Shown: piece after piece, positions 21,940 to 32,396 of the stretch
Position numbering within the stretch: position 1 is the first letter of the stretch
Layout of the letters: every line of letters starts with the position of its first letter
Source: Datura wrightii
Lineage: Eukaryota > Streptophyta > Magnoliopsida > Solanales > Solanaceae
Length of the DNA: 64,000 nucleotides
Reading direction: 5' to 3'
Assembly: GCA_035772735.1 (NCBI GenBank)
Contig: JASDFA010000010.1
Coordinates: 36,767,501-36,831,500 of the forward strand
Translations under genes and position numbers: made by a program
Notes under the pieces: model-generated
What the model saw: only the letters and a program-made list of their open reading frames with translations
What the model was told of the DNA's origin: nothing
The model's database searches: none

Positions 21940-23815
21940 GGTACCACAGGTACCATTTTAATTTCTTGCAATTGAGTTAATCTTTGTTTATTTTCATCTT
22001 GTGTTGTTTTGGTGGAAAGTTAAGCATAGATGGAGGGGAAGTCTGAGTACCCGTGGAGGAGGAAGCTAAACTGCATGGAAGAGAAAAAGTGTGGGGTTGA
22101 ACACCCACTTGTGCAAAGTTGAAGGAAGGCATGCTATTAGCTAGGCCTAAAGGCCTCAGGGAGTATTTCTCACCCTTTTTAAATTTTAATTTGATGCTAT
22201 GAGGACATAGCATGATTTAAGTGTGGGGTGAGGGAAATTTCAAGGGAAATTTCAAAAATCTTTGTTGTGCTTAACGATTTTTGGTGAATGTAATGCTTGT
22301 GAGAAATTTGAAAAATTTGAAAATTTTTTGTGAATTAAGCATGACTTCATCACCCGTTGGTTTTTCTTTTCGGTTCTTTTCCGACGGGGGGTATTTGAAC
22401 CGAAGAATAAAATTTTTCTTTTTCTTTCCTTGGTCTGTATATAAAGTTTTTAGTCATAGCTAGGGACTGTTTCCGACGATGGATGGATGACGATCGTCTT
22501 GAGGAAAATTAGTCAGTAGGATGGTTTTTGAACCCGTAGCTAATTGATGGCTTGATATTCTTGTTGTGTGCTATACGTGATTGTAAGAGGCAAGTATGTT
22601 CAGTGTGAAGCATACAAGTGTATAACTTTGTTTGAGACACTTAGGCTCTTGAATTTGACTCAATATGATTGAAGCTTAATTCTGAATTCTTGTGATTAGC
22701 TGAGTAAGAGTCTGCTGAATGTGTCTTGAATTGAGCATGTGCCATGAGTGTAAGGTTTTTGAGTATTCTGTGCTATTATGAAATGTCTAGAACTTTCCTG
22801 GTGTGTATATAAAACGAAATGAAGGATGTGAATTGTAGGAGATGATTTAGGCATTTCTTTGAATGAGCCAAACTTTTATCCCTTATTATACCTACCTTGA
22901 AAAATTAATCCTAGTTAACCCCATTGAGCCTTGAGCCTATTCTTTGACAGCTGCAACATAAGCTTAATCCTCTTTTTCTTTCATTAGCCTTGAAATTGAA
23001 CCAAAACTCCTAAGCGCTTAAAGGAAAAATCCGAAAGAGTAAAGGAGTGAAAAGAATGAAAAGAAAGGAAAAGTAGCAAGTTGTAGAAGTGAGAAAAGGA
23101 CAAAGGTGCACTTGTTTGAATATGGGTGAGTATTAGTAGGGATTAAGAAAATAAATAAATGAAAAGTTATGTATAGAACTCTTTACTAATAAGCTAAAAG
23201 TGCCGAAAGAAAGGGGGGAACAAAAGAGGAAAAAGAAAGATGAAAAGAGAAAAAGGTGAAGTGAGGGAAGGGAATTTTGTAATGAAGGCGTGATGTATTA
23301 AAAGCGCTTAGGAAAGATAGTCACTATTACTGATCATAATAGTACTTACCCGCACCTGAGTTACATTACAACCTAAAAAGTCCTACTTGATCTTACATTC
23401 ATACATCCTTAAATTAGTGGAATAAAACACTAAGGGCAAGCTTATGGGTCATTACATGATGCATGTGAATTCTTTGTGAGAGTGAGTGTAATTCTATGCA
23501 TGTACCCACACATGTTGTGATATAAAAATTGTTTTTGCGTGTGAAATTGGGTAACTCTCTTTCCGTGAGGGGCACATGTTGAATGAAGGATATAATTCAT
23601 GTGAGATTTCTTAATTAGTGATTTTCATGAGTTTGCTAAGATTGAGAGTCGATTCTTGAGGTTAAGAATTCTTAACACAGTTGTATTTCATTGCAATGAT
23701 CAAATCAGGCATGCTCAATTTTAACTTGTATCTTACGTAATCATTCTAGCCGTAACTTGAATTATCTTGCTAAATTAGTTATGTGGGAGTCTCCATATGC
23801 ATGATATGTAAAAGG
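21940..23815 (+). other. Element E 3' noncoding region
   Basis: No ORF of note lies here. It shares blocks with B and D. One is a hairpin TTCGGTTC...GAACCGAA at 22369-22404. Another is GATGGATGGATGACGA at 22478-22493. A purine-rich stretch at about 23030-23290 is followed by 'attaaaagcgctta', and 'gggcaagcttatgggtcattacatgatgcatg' lies near 23433-23465. Such conservation without coding suggests functions in RNA handling or packaging, which is inference. Confidence 0.6.
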
Positions 23816-23852
23816 TTGTTCGAGGAAGAACAAGGCTTTAAGTGTGGGGTTG
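23816..23852 (+). other. Hairpin and polypurine-like tract before E 3' LTR
   Basis: TTGTTC/GAACAA with loop GAGGAA (23816-23833) is followed by 'aagtgtggggttg' directly before the LTR, the place expected for plus-strand priming. The same arrangement precedes the 3' LTRs of D and B. Confidence 0.6.
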
Positions 23853-25296
23853 TGATCACGGGCAAAAATATATGCCCGAGATACGCTTTACGGCTTAAAT
23901 TAGTCTTGTTTATCTAAGATTATTGTATACATTTTCATGTAATTGTAGATAAAGTAAAGATATGTGCTAACCAACATGATTAGCCTTTGTTTTGTAGGTT
24001 TTGATGACTTTTGAGCAACTAATCCATGAGTTGGTGAGGTAGAGGCTTGGAAACGGAATAAACACGCGAACATCGGCAAAGAGGAGGCACAAAACAGCCC
24101 ACCGGCGCGTCGACAAGATGCCACAGCAGGCAGGCCGCTAACAGCCCACCTGTGCGTTGGCAACGTGCCACGGCAGGTGGCCTCCGCGACCAAGGGCTGC
24201 CAATGCGCTGCCCAAGCAGCGTGACACGCTGCCAACGCAGCAGGGTGCTGCCCGGGCCATTTTCGGGTGATTTTCCAGAAGGCTTCCGCGTCCGTAGTGT
24301 GTCACGGAGGCCGTGCTCCGCGATGCACTCCGTGACACGTTGCTTGTTATTCGGGGAAAGAGTCCTACTACTATAAATAGCACACTTAGGTTTATTTTTC
24401 ATAATTCAGACTTGGTGGAGCAAGGACGTGGGTTACAGGCAGTTGAGGGACGAAAAAGCTAAGGGTTTTTCTCTCTTTCTTTCTTCTTTCAATCAATTGT
24501 TTGTATGATTAACACTTGTTTTAGGATGATTAATCCACAAATGAGTGGCTAATTCTCTTCCTTGCTGAGGTTATGAACAATGGTGATGAATTTTGATTAT
24601 TGAATTGTATGGTTTTTCATCTTCTTCTTCTATGTTGTTCTATTAATTCTTGTTTCTTCTGCATTAGTGTGTGGCCGACATTAATGTACATCTAAAAAGT
24701 CCGATTTCACTCGAGAGAGCATGAAATTGGAAAGTTGTGAATTAATAGGGTATTGTTCTTAACTTGATTTGGGAAAATTGGGTTTTGATGTGCTTTCTGA
24801 TAGAAATATACTTGAAAGCCGTATTAGTCAATTTAGGAACCGGAATTGTATTGCGAGGTCATAAATTGCATTTGACCACAGAAATGTAGACGGACGGTTT
24901 ATGATTCTTAAGTGAGATTAAATACGAGAGTTTTAATCTCTAGGCTAATGTTCTTGGCTAGCAACTAGAAGAGAAGAATAACCGAATTATGATTATAATC
25001 AAGTTCATTACTTGTTCTTAACCTTGGCATGCTCATATCCATAGTTTCAATTCAAAGTAGATATTTGTTAATAGTTTTAGTATATAATTTATAAACAAAA
25101 AATTATTTAACTTTTGGTTACGTTGTTGTCAGCATATATAGAAGTAAGATAGAATATAGTATACTTGAGCAATTTTTACTTATCAAGAGTCTCCTTGGTT
25201 CGATACTTGGCTTACTTATCCACTTTATTACTTGTTTGACCACGTACACTTGCGTGTCGATTTTTAACCCAGATACCTATAACACACAGCCGAACA
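23853..25296 (+). repeat. 3' LTR of element E
   Basis: This LTR is 1444 bp, near-identical to the 5' LTR with about 36 differences by eye. The CTTGA duplication follows it. Confidence 0.9.
24298..24379 (+). promoter_or_regulatory. U3 dyad module and TATA box, E 3' LTR
   Basis: The left arm has one C-to-T change (TGTGTCACGGAG), the inverse arm CTCCGTGACACG is at 24328-24339, and TATAAATA is at 24372-24379. Confidence 0.65.
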
Positions 25297-25302
25297 CTTG
25301 AT

Positions 25303-25351
25303 ACGTTGTGCCGCGACGTAAAATTAGTCGCTGCTTGGGAGGCAACCCAAG
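25303..25351 (+). ncRNA. Two-hairpin element of D
   Basis: ACGTTG (25303-25308) pairs with CGACGT (25314-25319), one G-U, loop TGCCG. The 14-nt linker is AAAATTAGTCGCTG, and CTTGGG/CCCAAG with loop AGGCAA spans 25334-25351. Leaving out E and one CTTGA, it lies 8 nt after D's ORF stop, as in the other elements. Confidence 0.7.
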
Positions 25352-27209
25352 GGTACCATGGGTACCATTTTAATTTCTTGCATTTAAGTTGATTTTGTTT
25401 ATTTTTCATCTTGTGTTGTTTTGGTGGAAAGTTAAGCACAGATGGAGGGGAAGTCTGAGTACCCGTGTAGGAGGAAGCTAACAAGCATGGAAGAGAAAAA
25501 GTGTGGGGTCGAACACCTACTTGTGCAAAGTTGAAGAAAGGCATGCTGTTAGCTAAGCCTAAAGGCCTCAGGGAGTATTTCTCACCCTCTTTAAATGTTA
25601 AGTTTATGCTATGAGGACATAGCATGATTCAAGTGTGGGGTGAGTAAAATTTTTTAAATTTTTTTGTGCTTAACGATTTTTGGTGAATGTAATGCTTAAG
25701 AGAAACTTTGGAAAAAAAATTTTTTTTTTTGGTGAGTCAAGCATGCCTTCATCACCCGTTGGTTTTTCTTTTCGGTTCTTTTCTGACGGGGGGTCTTTGA
25801 ACCGAAGAATAAAAATTTTTCTTTGTCTGTATATAATATTTTTAGTCATAGTTAGAGACTGTTTCCAACGATGGATGGATGACGACCGTCTTGAGGAAAA
25901 TTAGTCAGTAGGTTGGTTTTTGAACCCGTAGCTAATTGATGGCTTGATATTCTTGTTATGTGCTATAAATGATTGTAAGATGCAAGTATGTTTAGTGTTG
26001 AAGCATGCAAGTGGTATACCTATGTTTGAGACACCTAAGCTCTTGAATTTAACTTGATATGATTGAAGCTTAATTTTGAATTCTTGTGATTAGCTGAGTT
26101 AAGAGTCTGCGGAATGTGTCTTGAATTGAGCATGTGCTGTGAGTGTAAGTTTTTCGAATATTCCGTGCTATTGTGGAATGTCTAGAACTTGCCTGGTGTG
26201 TATATAAAACGAAATGAAGGATGTGAATTGGAGGAGATGATTTAGGCATTTCTTTGAATGAACATAAATGTTATCCCTCACTTTACCTACCTTGAATATT
26301 TAATCCTAGTTAGCCCCATTGAGCCTTGAGCCTATTCTTTGATAGCTACAACATAAGCTTAATCCTTTTTCTTTCATTAGCCTTGAATTTGATCCAAAAC
26401 TCCTAAGCGCTTAAGTGAAAAAATTCCAAAGAATGAGGGAGTGAGAAGCGTGAAAAAGAAGGAAAAGTAGAAGTTGTGAAAGTTGAGAAAAGGACAAAGG
26501 TGCAGTTGTGTAAAAATGGTTGATTATTAGTAGGGTGTAAGAAAATAAATGAATGAAAAATTTTTTTTGCTTAAGTACTCCTTACTACTAAGCTGAGTGT
26601 GCTTAAAGAAATGGGAACAAGAAGAGAAAATTCAGGATTGAAAAGAATGAGGGTGAAGTAAGGGAGATATCCTTAATGAAGGTTGAAGTTATTAAAAGCG
26701 CTTGGGGAAGATAGTCACTATTACTGGCCAAAATAGTACCTACCCGTCCCTTAGCTTACATTACAACCCATTAAGTCCTACTTGATCCTACGTTCAAACA
26801 TCCTTAAATTAGTGGAGTAAAACACTAAGGGCAAGCTTATGGGTCATTACATGATGCATGTGAATTCTTTGTGAGAGTGAGCATAATTCTATTCATTTAC
26901 CCATACATGTTGTGATTTAAAAATTTGCGTGTGAAAATGGGTAACTCTCTTTTTGTGAGGGCACATGTTTAATGAAGGATATAATTCATGTTGGATTTCT
27001 TGATCAGTTGAGTTGCATGAGTTTGCTAAGATAGAGAGTCAATTCTTGAGGTTAGGAAGTCTTAACATAATTGTATTCCATTTCAATGATTAAATCGTGC
27101 ATGCTCTATTTTTAGCTTGCTATCTTAAACAGTCATTGTAGCTGTAGCTTGAATTGTCTTGCTAAAATTAGCTATGTGTAAGTCTTCATGTGCATGAGAT
27201 GTAAAAGGT
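25352..27209 (+). other. Element D 3' noncoding region
   Basis: It parallels E's 3' region block by block: hairpin TTCGGTTC...GAACCGAA at 25771-25806, GATGGATGGATGACGA at 25870-25885, a purine-rich stretch at about 26410-26660, and the 'gggcaagcttatgggtcattacatg' block near 26829. There is no convincing gene. Confidence 0.6.
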
Positions 27210-27247
27210 TTGTTCGAGGACGAACAAGACTTTGAGTGTGGGGTAAG
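27210..27247 (+). other. Hairpin and polypurine-like tract before D 3' LTR
   Basis: TTGTTCG/CGAACAA with loop AGGA (27210-27227) is followed by 'gagtgtggggtaag' up to the LTR. Confidence 0.6.
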
Positions 27248-28554
27248 TGATCTTGGGCAAATTTATATGCCCAAGTGATACTCAAAGGCGTCATTTTAGC
27301 CTTGTTTATCTATCAATGTTTATACATTCTAATGTGATTGATAATAAAATGTGAATTTATACTAACCAACATGATTAGCATTGTTTTGCAGGTGAAATAT
27401 AATTTTGAGAAGCTAAAATGCGTGTTGGGAGAGATTGGGGTTGGACTCGGATGTCAACAAGGAAAAAATGCAAAATTTGGCCTGTGGTGGAACAACAATG
27501 TGTCACGGAGGCAGTGCTCCGCGATACACAACGTGTCACGGAGGTAGTGCTACATGATACAAAACGTGTCACGGAGGTAGTGCTCCGCGATACACTCTGT
27601 GACACGTTACTTGTTATTCCGAAAAAAATTCCCACCAGTATAAATAGAACACTTAGGTTCATTTTTCAATATTTTGACTAGGTGGAGCAAGAACGTGGGT
27701 TACAGGAAGTTGAGGGGACGAAATTGTCAGGGTTTTTTCTTTATCTCCTTCTTCTTTCATTCAATTGCTTGTATGTTTAACACTCATTTAACGATGTTTA
27801 ATCCACAAATGAGTGGCTAATTCCTCTTCTTGCTGAGGTTAAGAACAATTGTATTGAAATGTGATTGTTGATCAATTTGGTTTTTAATCTGTTTTTCCAT
27901 GGTTGTTCTATTAATTCTTGTTCTTACTGCATTAATGTGTGGCCTATATTAATGTACATCTAAAAAGTCCGGTTCCACTCGAGAGAGCAAGAAATTGGAA
28001 AGTTGTGAATCAATAGGATATGATCTTTTCTTAGTTTGGGAAAATTGAGAATTGATTTACCTTCAGGATAGAAATATACCTGAAAGTCGTATTAGTCAAT
28101 TTAGGAACCGGTTTTGTATGGCTAGAGCATGAATTTCGTTTAATCACAGAAATGTAGGTGGGCGGTTCATGATTCTTAAGTTGGGTTAAATACGAGAGTT
28201 TTAATCCATTGGCATTCGTTCTTGACTAGCAACTGGAGGAAAAGTTAACCAATTTATATCGATAATTTATTTTCCTTACATGTTCAATTAACCTCAGTAT
28301 GCTCACATTCATAGTTCAGACTCACATTAGATATTTGTTTTAGACTTAGCATAAAAATTAGAACCCAAAATATCTAACTCTTGGTTACACTATTGTCATC
28401 ATTGTTAGAATTAAAATATAGTACACTTGAGCAGATTGTTACCTCATCCAAGTCCCTGTGGGATCGATACTTGGCTTACTTAAGCCACTTTACTACTTGT
28501 TCGACCACGTGCACTTGCGTGTAGTTATACACCCATATAGCAAACGATCGAACA
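27248..28554 (+). repeat. 3' LTR of element D
   Basis: This LTR is 1307 bp. It carries three 33-bp U3 units against two in the 5' LTR, which explains the length difference. The AGAGT duplication follows. Confidence 0.9.
27499..27646 (+). promoter_or_regulatory. U3 dyad module (three units) and TATA box, D 3' LTR
   Basis: Units start at 27499 (first base C-to-T), 27532 and 27565. The inverse arm CTCTGTGACACG is at 27595-27606 and TATAAATA at 27639-27646. The middle unit has lost 'ctccgcg' to 'ctacatg'. Confidence 0.7.
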
Positions 28555-28893
28555 AGAGTGAGGATGTCAAGAAGGAAGCATGATTGAAAGTGGAGCTACT
28601 TAGACCACATTTCAATTATTTTTCAACATTGTACTTGGTTAATGATATGAAAATTGAGGCAACCGAGTTTATGGAGGATTTTGGACAGGAAGGTCAAAGT
28701 TTTTTCATTCTTAAGTTTGTCATGCCAATAGGGAAAAATCACATCCCTCCTTTAAGGGCCAAGAAATGCAAGATGTGATATCTATTACTTGGTGCCTCTA
28801 TCTTTACACCACCACCCCTTGAGAAGAGTATAAAATTGGAAAAGCTGTTAGGGGTGCACTTCGTAAGTTTAAAGTGAAAATAAAAGTGGTAAA
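28555..28893 (+). pseudogene. Element B double-knuckle ORF, 3' part (broken)
   Basis: After the AGAGT duplication the frame interrupted at 16917 continues. A TGA near 28581 and another stop near 28778 break it. The readable part resembles the C-terminal third of E's ORF (LRPHFNYFSTLYLVNDMKIE; later TPPPLEKSIKLEKLLGV). Its final stop is a TAA at 28891-28893, which stands 8 ungapped bases upstream of the ACATCG hairpin arm only if that codon is read as the family's terminal stop. Confidence 0.7.
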
Positions 28894-28900
28894 ATTGATG

Positions 28901-28949
28901 ACATCGTGACGCGATGTTAAATCAAGTGCTTCTTGGGGGGCAACCCAAG
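28901..28949 (+). ncRNA. Two-hairpin element of B
   Basis: ACATCG (28901-28906) pairs fully with CGATGT (28912-28917), loop TGACG. The 14-nt linker is TAAATCAAGTGCTT, and CTTGGG/CCCAAG with loop GGGCAA spans 28932-28949. Stem 1 is fully Watson-Crick here where E and D have different bases, so pairing is kept despite sequence change. Confidence 0.7.
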
Positions 28950-30913
28950 GTAATTTAATTTTTGATTTCTTAAGAGTTACTATGTTTGTTCAAATGTGCA
29001 GGAACTGAGTCATACTTCACAAAAAGGAGTTCAAGAATGAAAATTAAAAATGAGGTGCAAAGAAAAAATTTCGTCCAAGCAGCACACAGAGCGGTGCGCC
29101 GCACAGGCCAAGCAGTGCATGGCCTAGCGCAATGTGCAAGCACTGGCACTGTAAGAAGGGCCGCGATGCTGTAGGTCGACTGGCGCGTTGAAGCACTTGA
29201 CGCGTTGCTGTGAGAAAAAGTGATTTCCCCACTAACGATGAGGATTAGAGGCCCAGTGAGTTCTTTTTTCAGTCTTTTACTTTATGCTTTATTGTTTTAG
29301 CACTAGGGACAGTGCTACTGATTAAGTGTCGTGTGGGAGAAGTAAACTTCATTACTATGTGTGCTTTAACTACTAAATTTATACATGGTGGTCCTAGTTT
29401 TTTTGGTGGATGACTTATCTTGCATACTTGGTTTGTTTATATTAGTTTTTTTAGTTTAATTTTGTTTTGGGTTTCACCGATTTTTATTTTCGGTACTTTT
29501 CCGGTGGATAGTCCCTTAGAACCGACTAGAGAGTCTAGTTTTTCTTTAGTCCTAGAGTCATGAATTTTTCCCATGATGGATGGATGACGACCATCTTAAG
29601 GAAAAAGTAGTCATTAGGAAAAGCAAGAACTTGAGACCTTATGAATTCCAGGTGCTTCATTTTAGGTATCATTAAGACTTTGTGAAATTCACTAAAAAAT
29701 GCATGAAAAAGCTAGAAACACTTAGCCTTTTAGAACTTGACTCTTTTACTTGAAAAAAATGGGCTTAATTATCTTATGCATGCAAGATGGATATATGTGT
29801 TTATGTAATCTTGATTGCCATTATTGAAATATTTATGTCATTGTGTGAATTAGGAATTTTAGTATATTCCATGCTTGCAAATTAATGTCTAGAACTTGCT
29901 AGATGTGTGTGCAAAATGAAATAAGGATGTTGAATCTAGGAAGTGGTATAGACATTTCTTTGGTAGCCTATTTGTATCCAATTTTTACCTACCTTGATTG
30001 TAATTATCCTAGTTAGCTATTCTGAGCCTTAGCCTATTCTTTTGATAGCCATATTATTAAGCTTAATCTCTTTTTGTTCTATTGACTTTTATTTGATCCT
30101 AATAACTCCTAGAGCACTTTAATTGATAATTTGCATAAAAGGATCATAAGTGGAGAAGTGAAGAGAAAAGCTAAAAAGTGTGGAAATTAAAAGAAAAGAA
30201 AATGGTGAAATTTGCTAAACAAGGAGGGTAATGTTAGTGGGAAAACAAAAAAGAAGAAAGAACTTTGAAAAAAATGATTAAAAACAATGTGTGCATGAGC
30301 TCAATGTTAAAAAAAATTCCCACTGGTCACCTGAAGTTGTAAAATTGAAAAATAAAAGGAGGCATAAGGAGAAAACTGAAAAATTGAAGAATGTGCTAAA
30401 AATCAAAGAGTTGTGAAGTATTAAAGTACTTAGGGAGATTAGTAACTATATTGGCCAAATAGTTCCTACCTGTCCCTTAGCCTACATTACAACCATCTTA
30501 AGTCCTAATTGTTCCTTGATTTAATGTTCTATATTAGTAGAATATTACATTAACGGCAAGCCTATAGGCCATCTTTTGCAAGCATATTGAGTTCTTTGGG
30601 AGAGTGAGTGGAAATTATTTATGTATGCCCATGTATATATATATATATATATATATCCAAATAGTGAGGACACAATGGTAAGACTTTGGTATATCTTGAT
30701 TACTAAATGAAAAATGATTCATGTTGTCCAAAATATATCATGTTGAGTTAGTTCTAAAAGTTAAGTGATTTCGAATATTGGCATTTTAATGTTGATCCTA
30801 TATGCATGTGAGTAAATTGTTGGAGCTTTATTGATTTGTCTAATGATCCTAAGTGCAAGTAGATCTGTTTGTAGGGTGAATTTTGTGGTTGAATTTGAGA
30901 AGGTAAGTAGTAG
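28950..30913 (+). other. Element B 3' noncoding region
   Basis: This is an older relative of the E and D 3' regions. It has the dyad TCGGT...ACCGA at 29490-29525, GATGGATGGATGACGA at 29575-29590 and a purine-rich stretch at about 30160-30420. A GC-rich part with short dyads lies at 29070-29220. No gene is supported; the small ORFs there lack protein features. Confidence 0.55.
30634..30656. repeat. (TA)n microsatellite
   Basis: A run of 23 bp of alternating T and A inside B's 3' noncoding region. Confidence 0.95.
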
Positions 30914-30952
30914 ATTGTTCGAGGAAGAACAATAGTTTTAAGTGTCGGGTGG
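30914..30952 (+). other. Hairpin and polypurine-like tract before B 3' LTR
   Basis: ATTGTTC/GAACAAT with loop GAGGAA (30914-30933) is followed by 'aagtgtcgggtgg' at the LTR boundary. Confidence 0.55.
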
Positions 30953-32391
30953 TGATAAACGGTGAATTTATGCAATTCTTAGCCATATTTTGCTATACTT
31001 TACTATGCTTAGAGAACAAATTGTGTGCATTTTCATGTGTTTTATGATATATTTATGAAAAAGAGATAACACATATCATTAGATGCTTTTAGGGCTTAAA
31101 ATGATGAAATTGGGCTTGGTTGAGACTTAAAAGAGCAAAACGGCAAAATTGGATTGACAGAGCAAACATATAGAAGTTGTCATCACGCAGGAACTGCTGT
31201 GCCATCATGCAGGCAGAGTTGATGCCTTGAGCAGTGCGACCAACCAGGAAGGTGGCGCATGGAGGGGCACGGTGCATAGGGGTGTGTCAGACATCCAGAA
31301 AAGTCAAATCCCAATTCTACTAGGAACTGAAGCTGCAAAACCCAATTTAAATCCAAGAAGGAACAACAAAGGCTAAATCTATTATTATAAATACCCTTTC
31401 ATAACATGTTTTAAGTGTCAATTTTTAATCCAACAATTATTCTAAGATTTGAATATTGTAGTCTTGTAGTGTTGTTGCATAATTCATACTTTGAGAATTT
31501 GTGTAATAGTTTAGTTGACAATTGTTGGAAATTCATCAAGTTCTTGTGAAACCTTTTAGCTTGGAGATTTTGTTGAACAAGTATTTATTAAAGTAAGTAT
31601 TTCATTATGATTTCTTCTACATCTTCTATTTGTTTTCTCATAAATATGAGAGACTAAATCTCTTAGGCTAGGGTTGTAGGAACCATGATGGATTTAATGA
31701 ATGTAGGCACAATAAAATAGTGATTCTTGAATGGTGAATTAAGTGGATTGTTATTCTCTTCATTTTAATTATGTTTTAGTGGTTGCAGACATTGAAAAAA
31801 GATCGTATTCAACTTTCCCGACCAAGGAGGTTGAAGTTAGAAAACGAGAGTAATAATGGCAATTTGAGATTAACAATTCTCATCTAATAGACCTGAGCTC
31901 TAACCGAGGATAGTTAAAGTCAAGACTTATTGCAAAGCTAAAATATATACACTTTTGAGACCGAGAAGAGATGGGTGGAAAGCATCTATTGTTTATTGGC
32001 GCACGTAACACATGCACTTTGAGACCAAAAGGAGATAAGTGTAATTCTTAAGTCAAGAAACAATTAGATGTATTAAACATAAGTCTTACACAAAATTCAC
32101 CAGGATACATCACTAGTAAAAGCCTACTAAGTTATGAAATCACAGGGAACACAATCCTAGTTTAGTCTAAGTAATTTGATAAACAACTCAACAACTGTTA
32201 GAATTATTTTCTTTTTGTTTTTATTTGCAAACCCTCCATACGAAATATTGATTACAAGTTAGCTTATTTTTATCGTTAACATATTGTTTCTGCCTATTCC
32301 CTGTGGGAACGACCCCAACCTTTGTTGGATTACTATATTTTACAACGACCACTTTATACTTCAATTACGAGGTGTAATTTGGGTGTGATCA
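30953..32391 (+). repeat. 3' LTR of element B
   Basis: This LTR is 1439 bp, with TATAAATA at 31386-31393 and ending GTGTGATCA. It is followed by ACATC, the second copy of the target duplication, and then by C's pol on the minus strand. Confidence 0.85.
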
Positions 32392-32396
32392 ACATC

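Larger units (their letters stand above)
19324..25296 (+). mobile_element. Element E: complete non-autonomous Athila-like LTR element
   Basis: E is 5973 bp with LTRs at 19324-20770 and 23853-25296, TGAT...AACA ends and exact CTTGA duplications at 19319-19323 and 25297-25301. Inside are a perfect tRNA-Asp primer-binding site, one intact 315-codon ORF, the two-hairpin element 8 nt after its stop, about 1.9 kb of noncoding sequence with blocks shared with B and D, and a polypurine-like end. It lacks gag, protease, RT and integrase, so it must be mobilised in trans. By eye the LTRs differ at about 2.5% of sites. It is the innermost insertion. Confidence 0.93.
16918..28554 (+). mobile_element. Element D: non-autonomous Athila-like LTR element
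   Basis: LTRs at 16918-18190 and 27248-28554 have TGAT...AACA ends, with exact 5-bp target duplications AGAGT at 16913-16917 and 28555-28559. The internal part holds a perfect tRNA-Asp primer-binding site, a broken double-knuckle ORF and, past the insertion of E, the two-hairpin element, conserved noncoding blocks and a polypurine-like end. There is no gag or pol, so it depends on another element. By eye the two LTRs differ at about 1.7% of sites plus one 33-bp repeat unit. The LTRs closely resemble those of F. Confidence 0.92.
14570..32391 (+). mobile_element. Element B: non-autonomous Athila-like LTR element
   Basis: Two related LTRs (14570-15903 and 30953-32391) have TGAT...ATCA ends and frame an internal region without gag or pol. 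The flanks ATATC (14565-14569) and ACATC (32392-32396) form a 5-bp target duplication with one transition. C's pol reads on across the insertion point, between RNaseH and integrase. B holds a broken double-knuckle ORF, itself split by element D, then the two-hairpin element and a long noncoding 3' part. The first 130 bp of the two LTRs differ at roughly 15% of sites by eye, so B is older than D and E. Confidence 0.88.
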
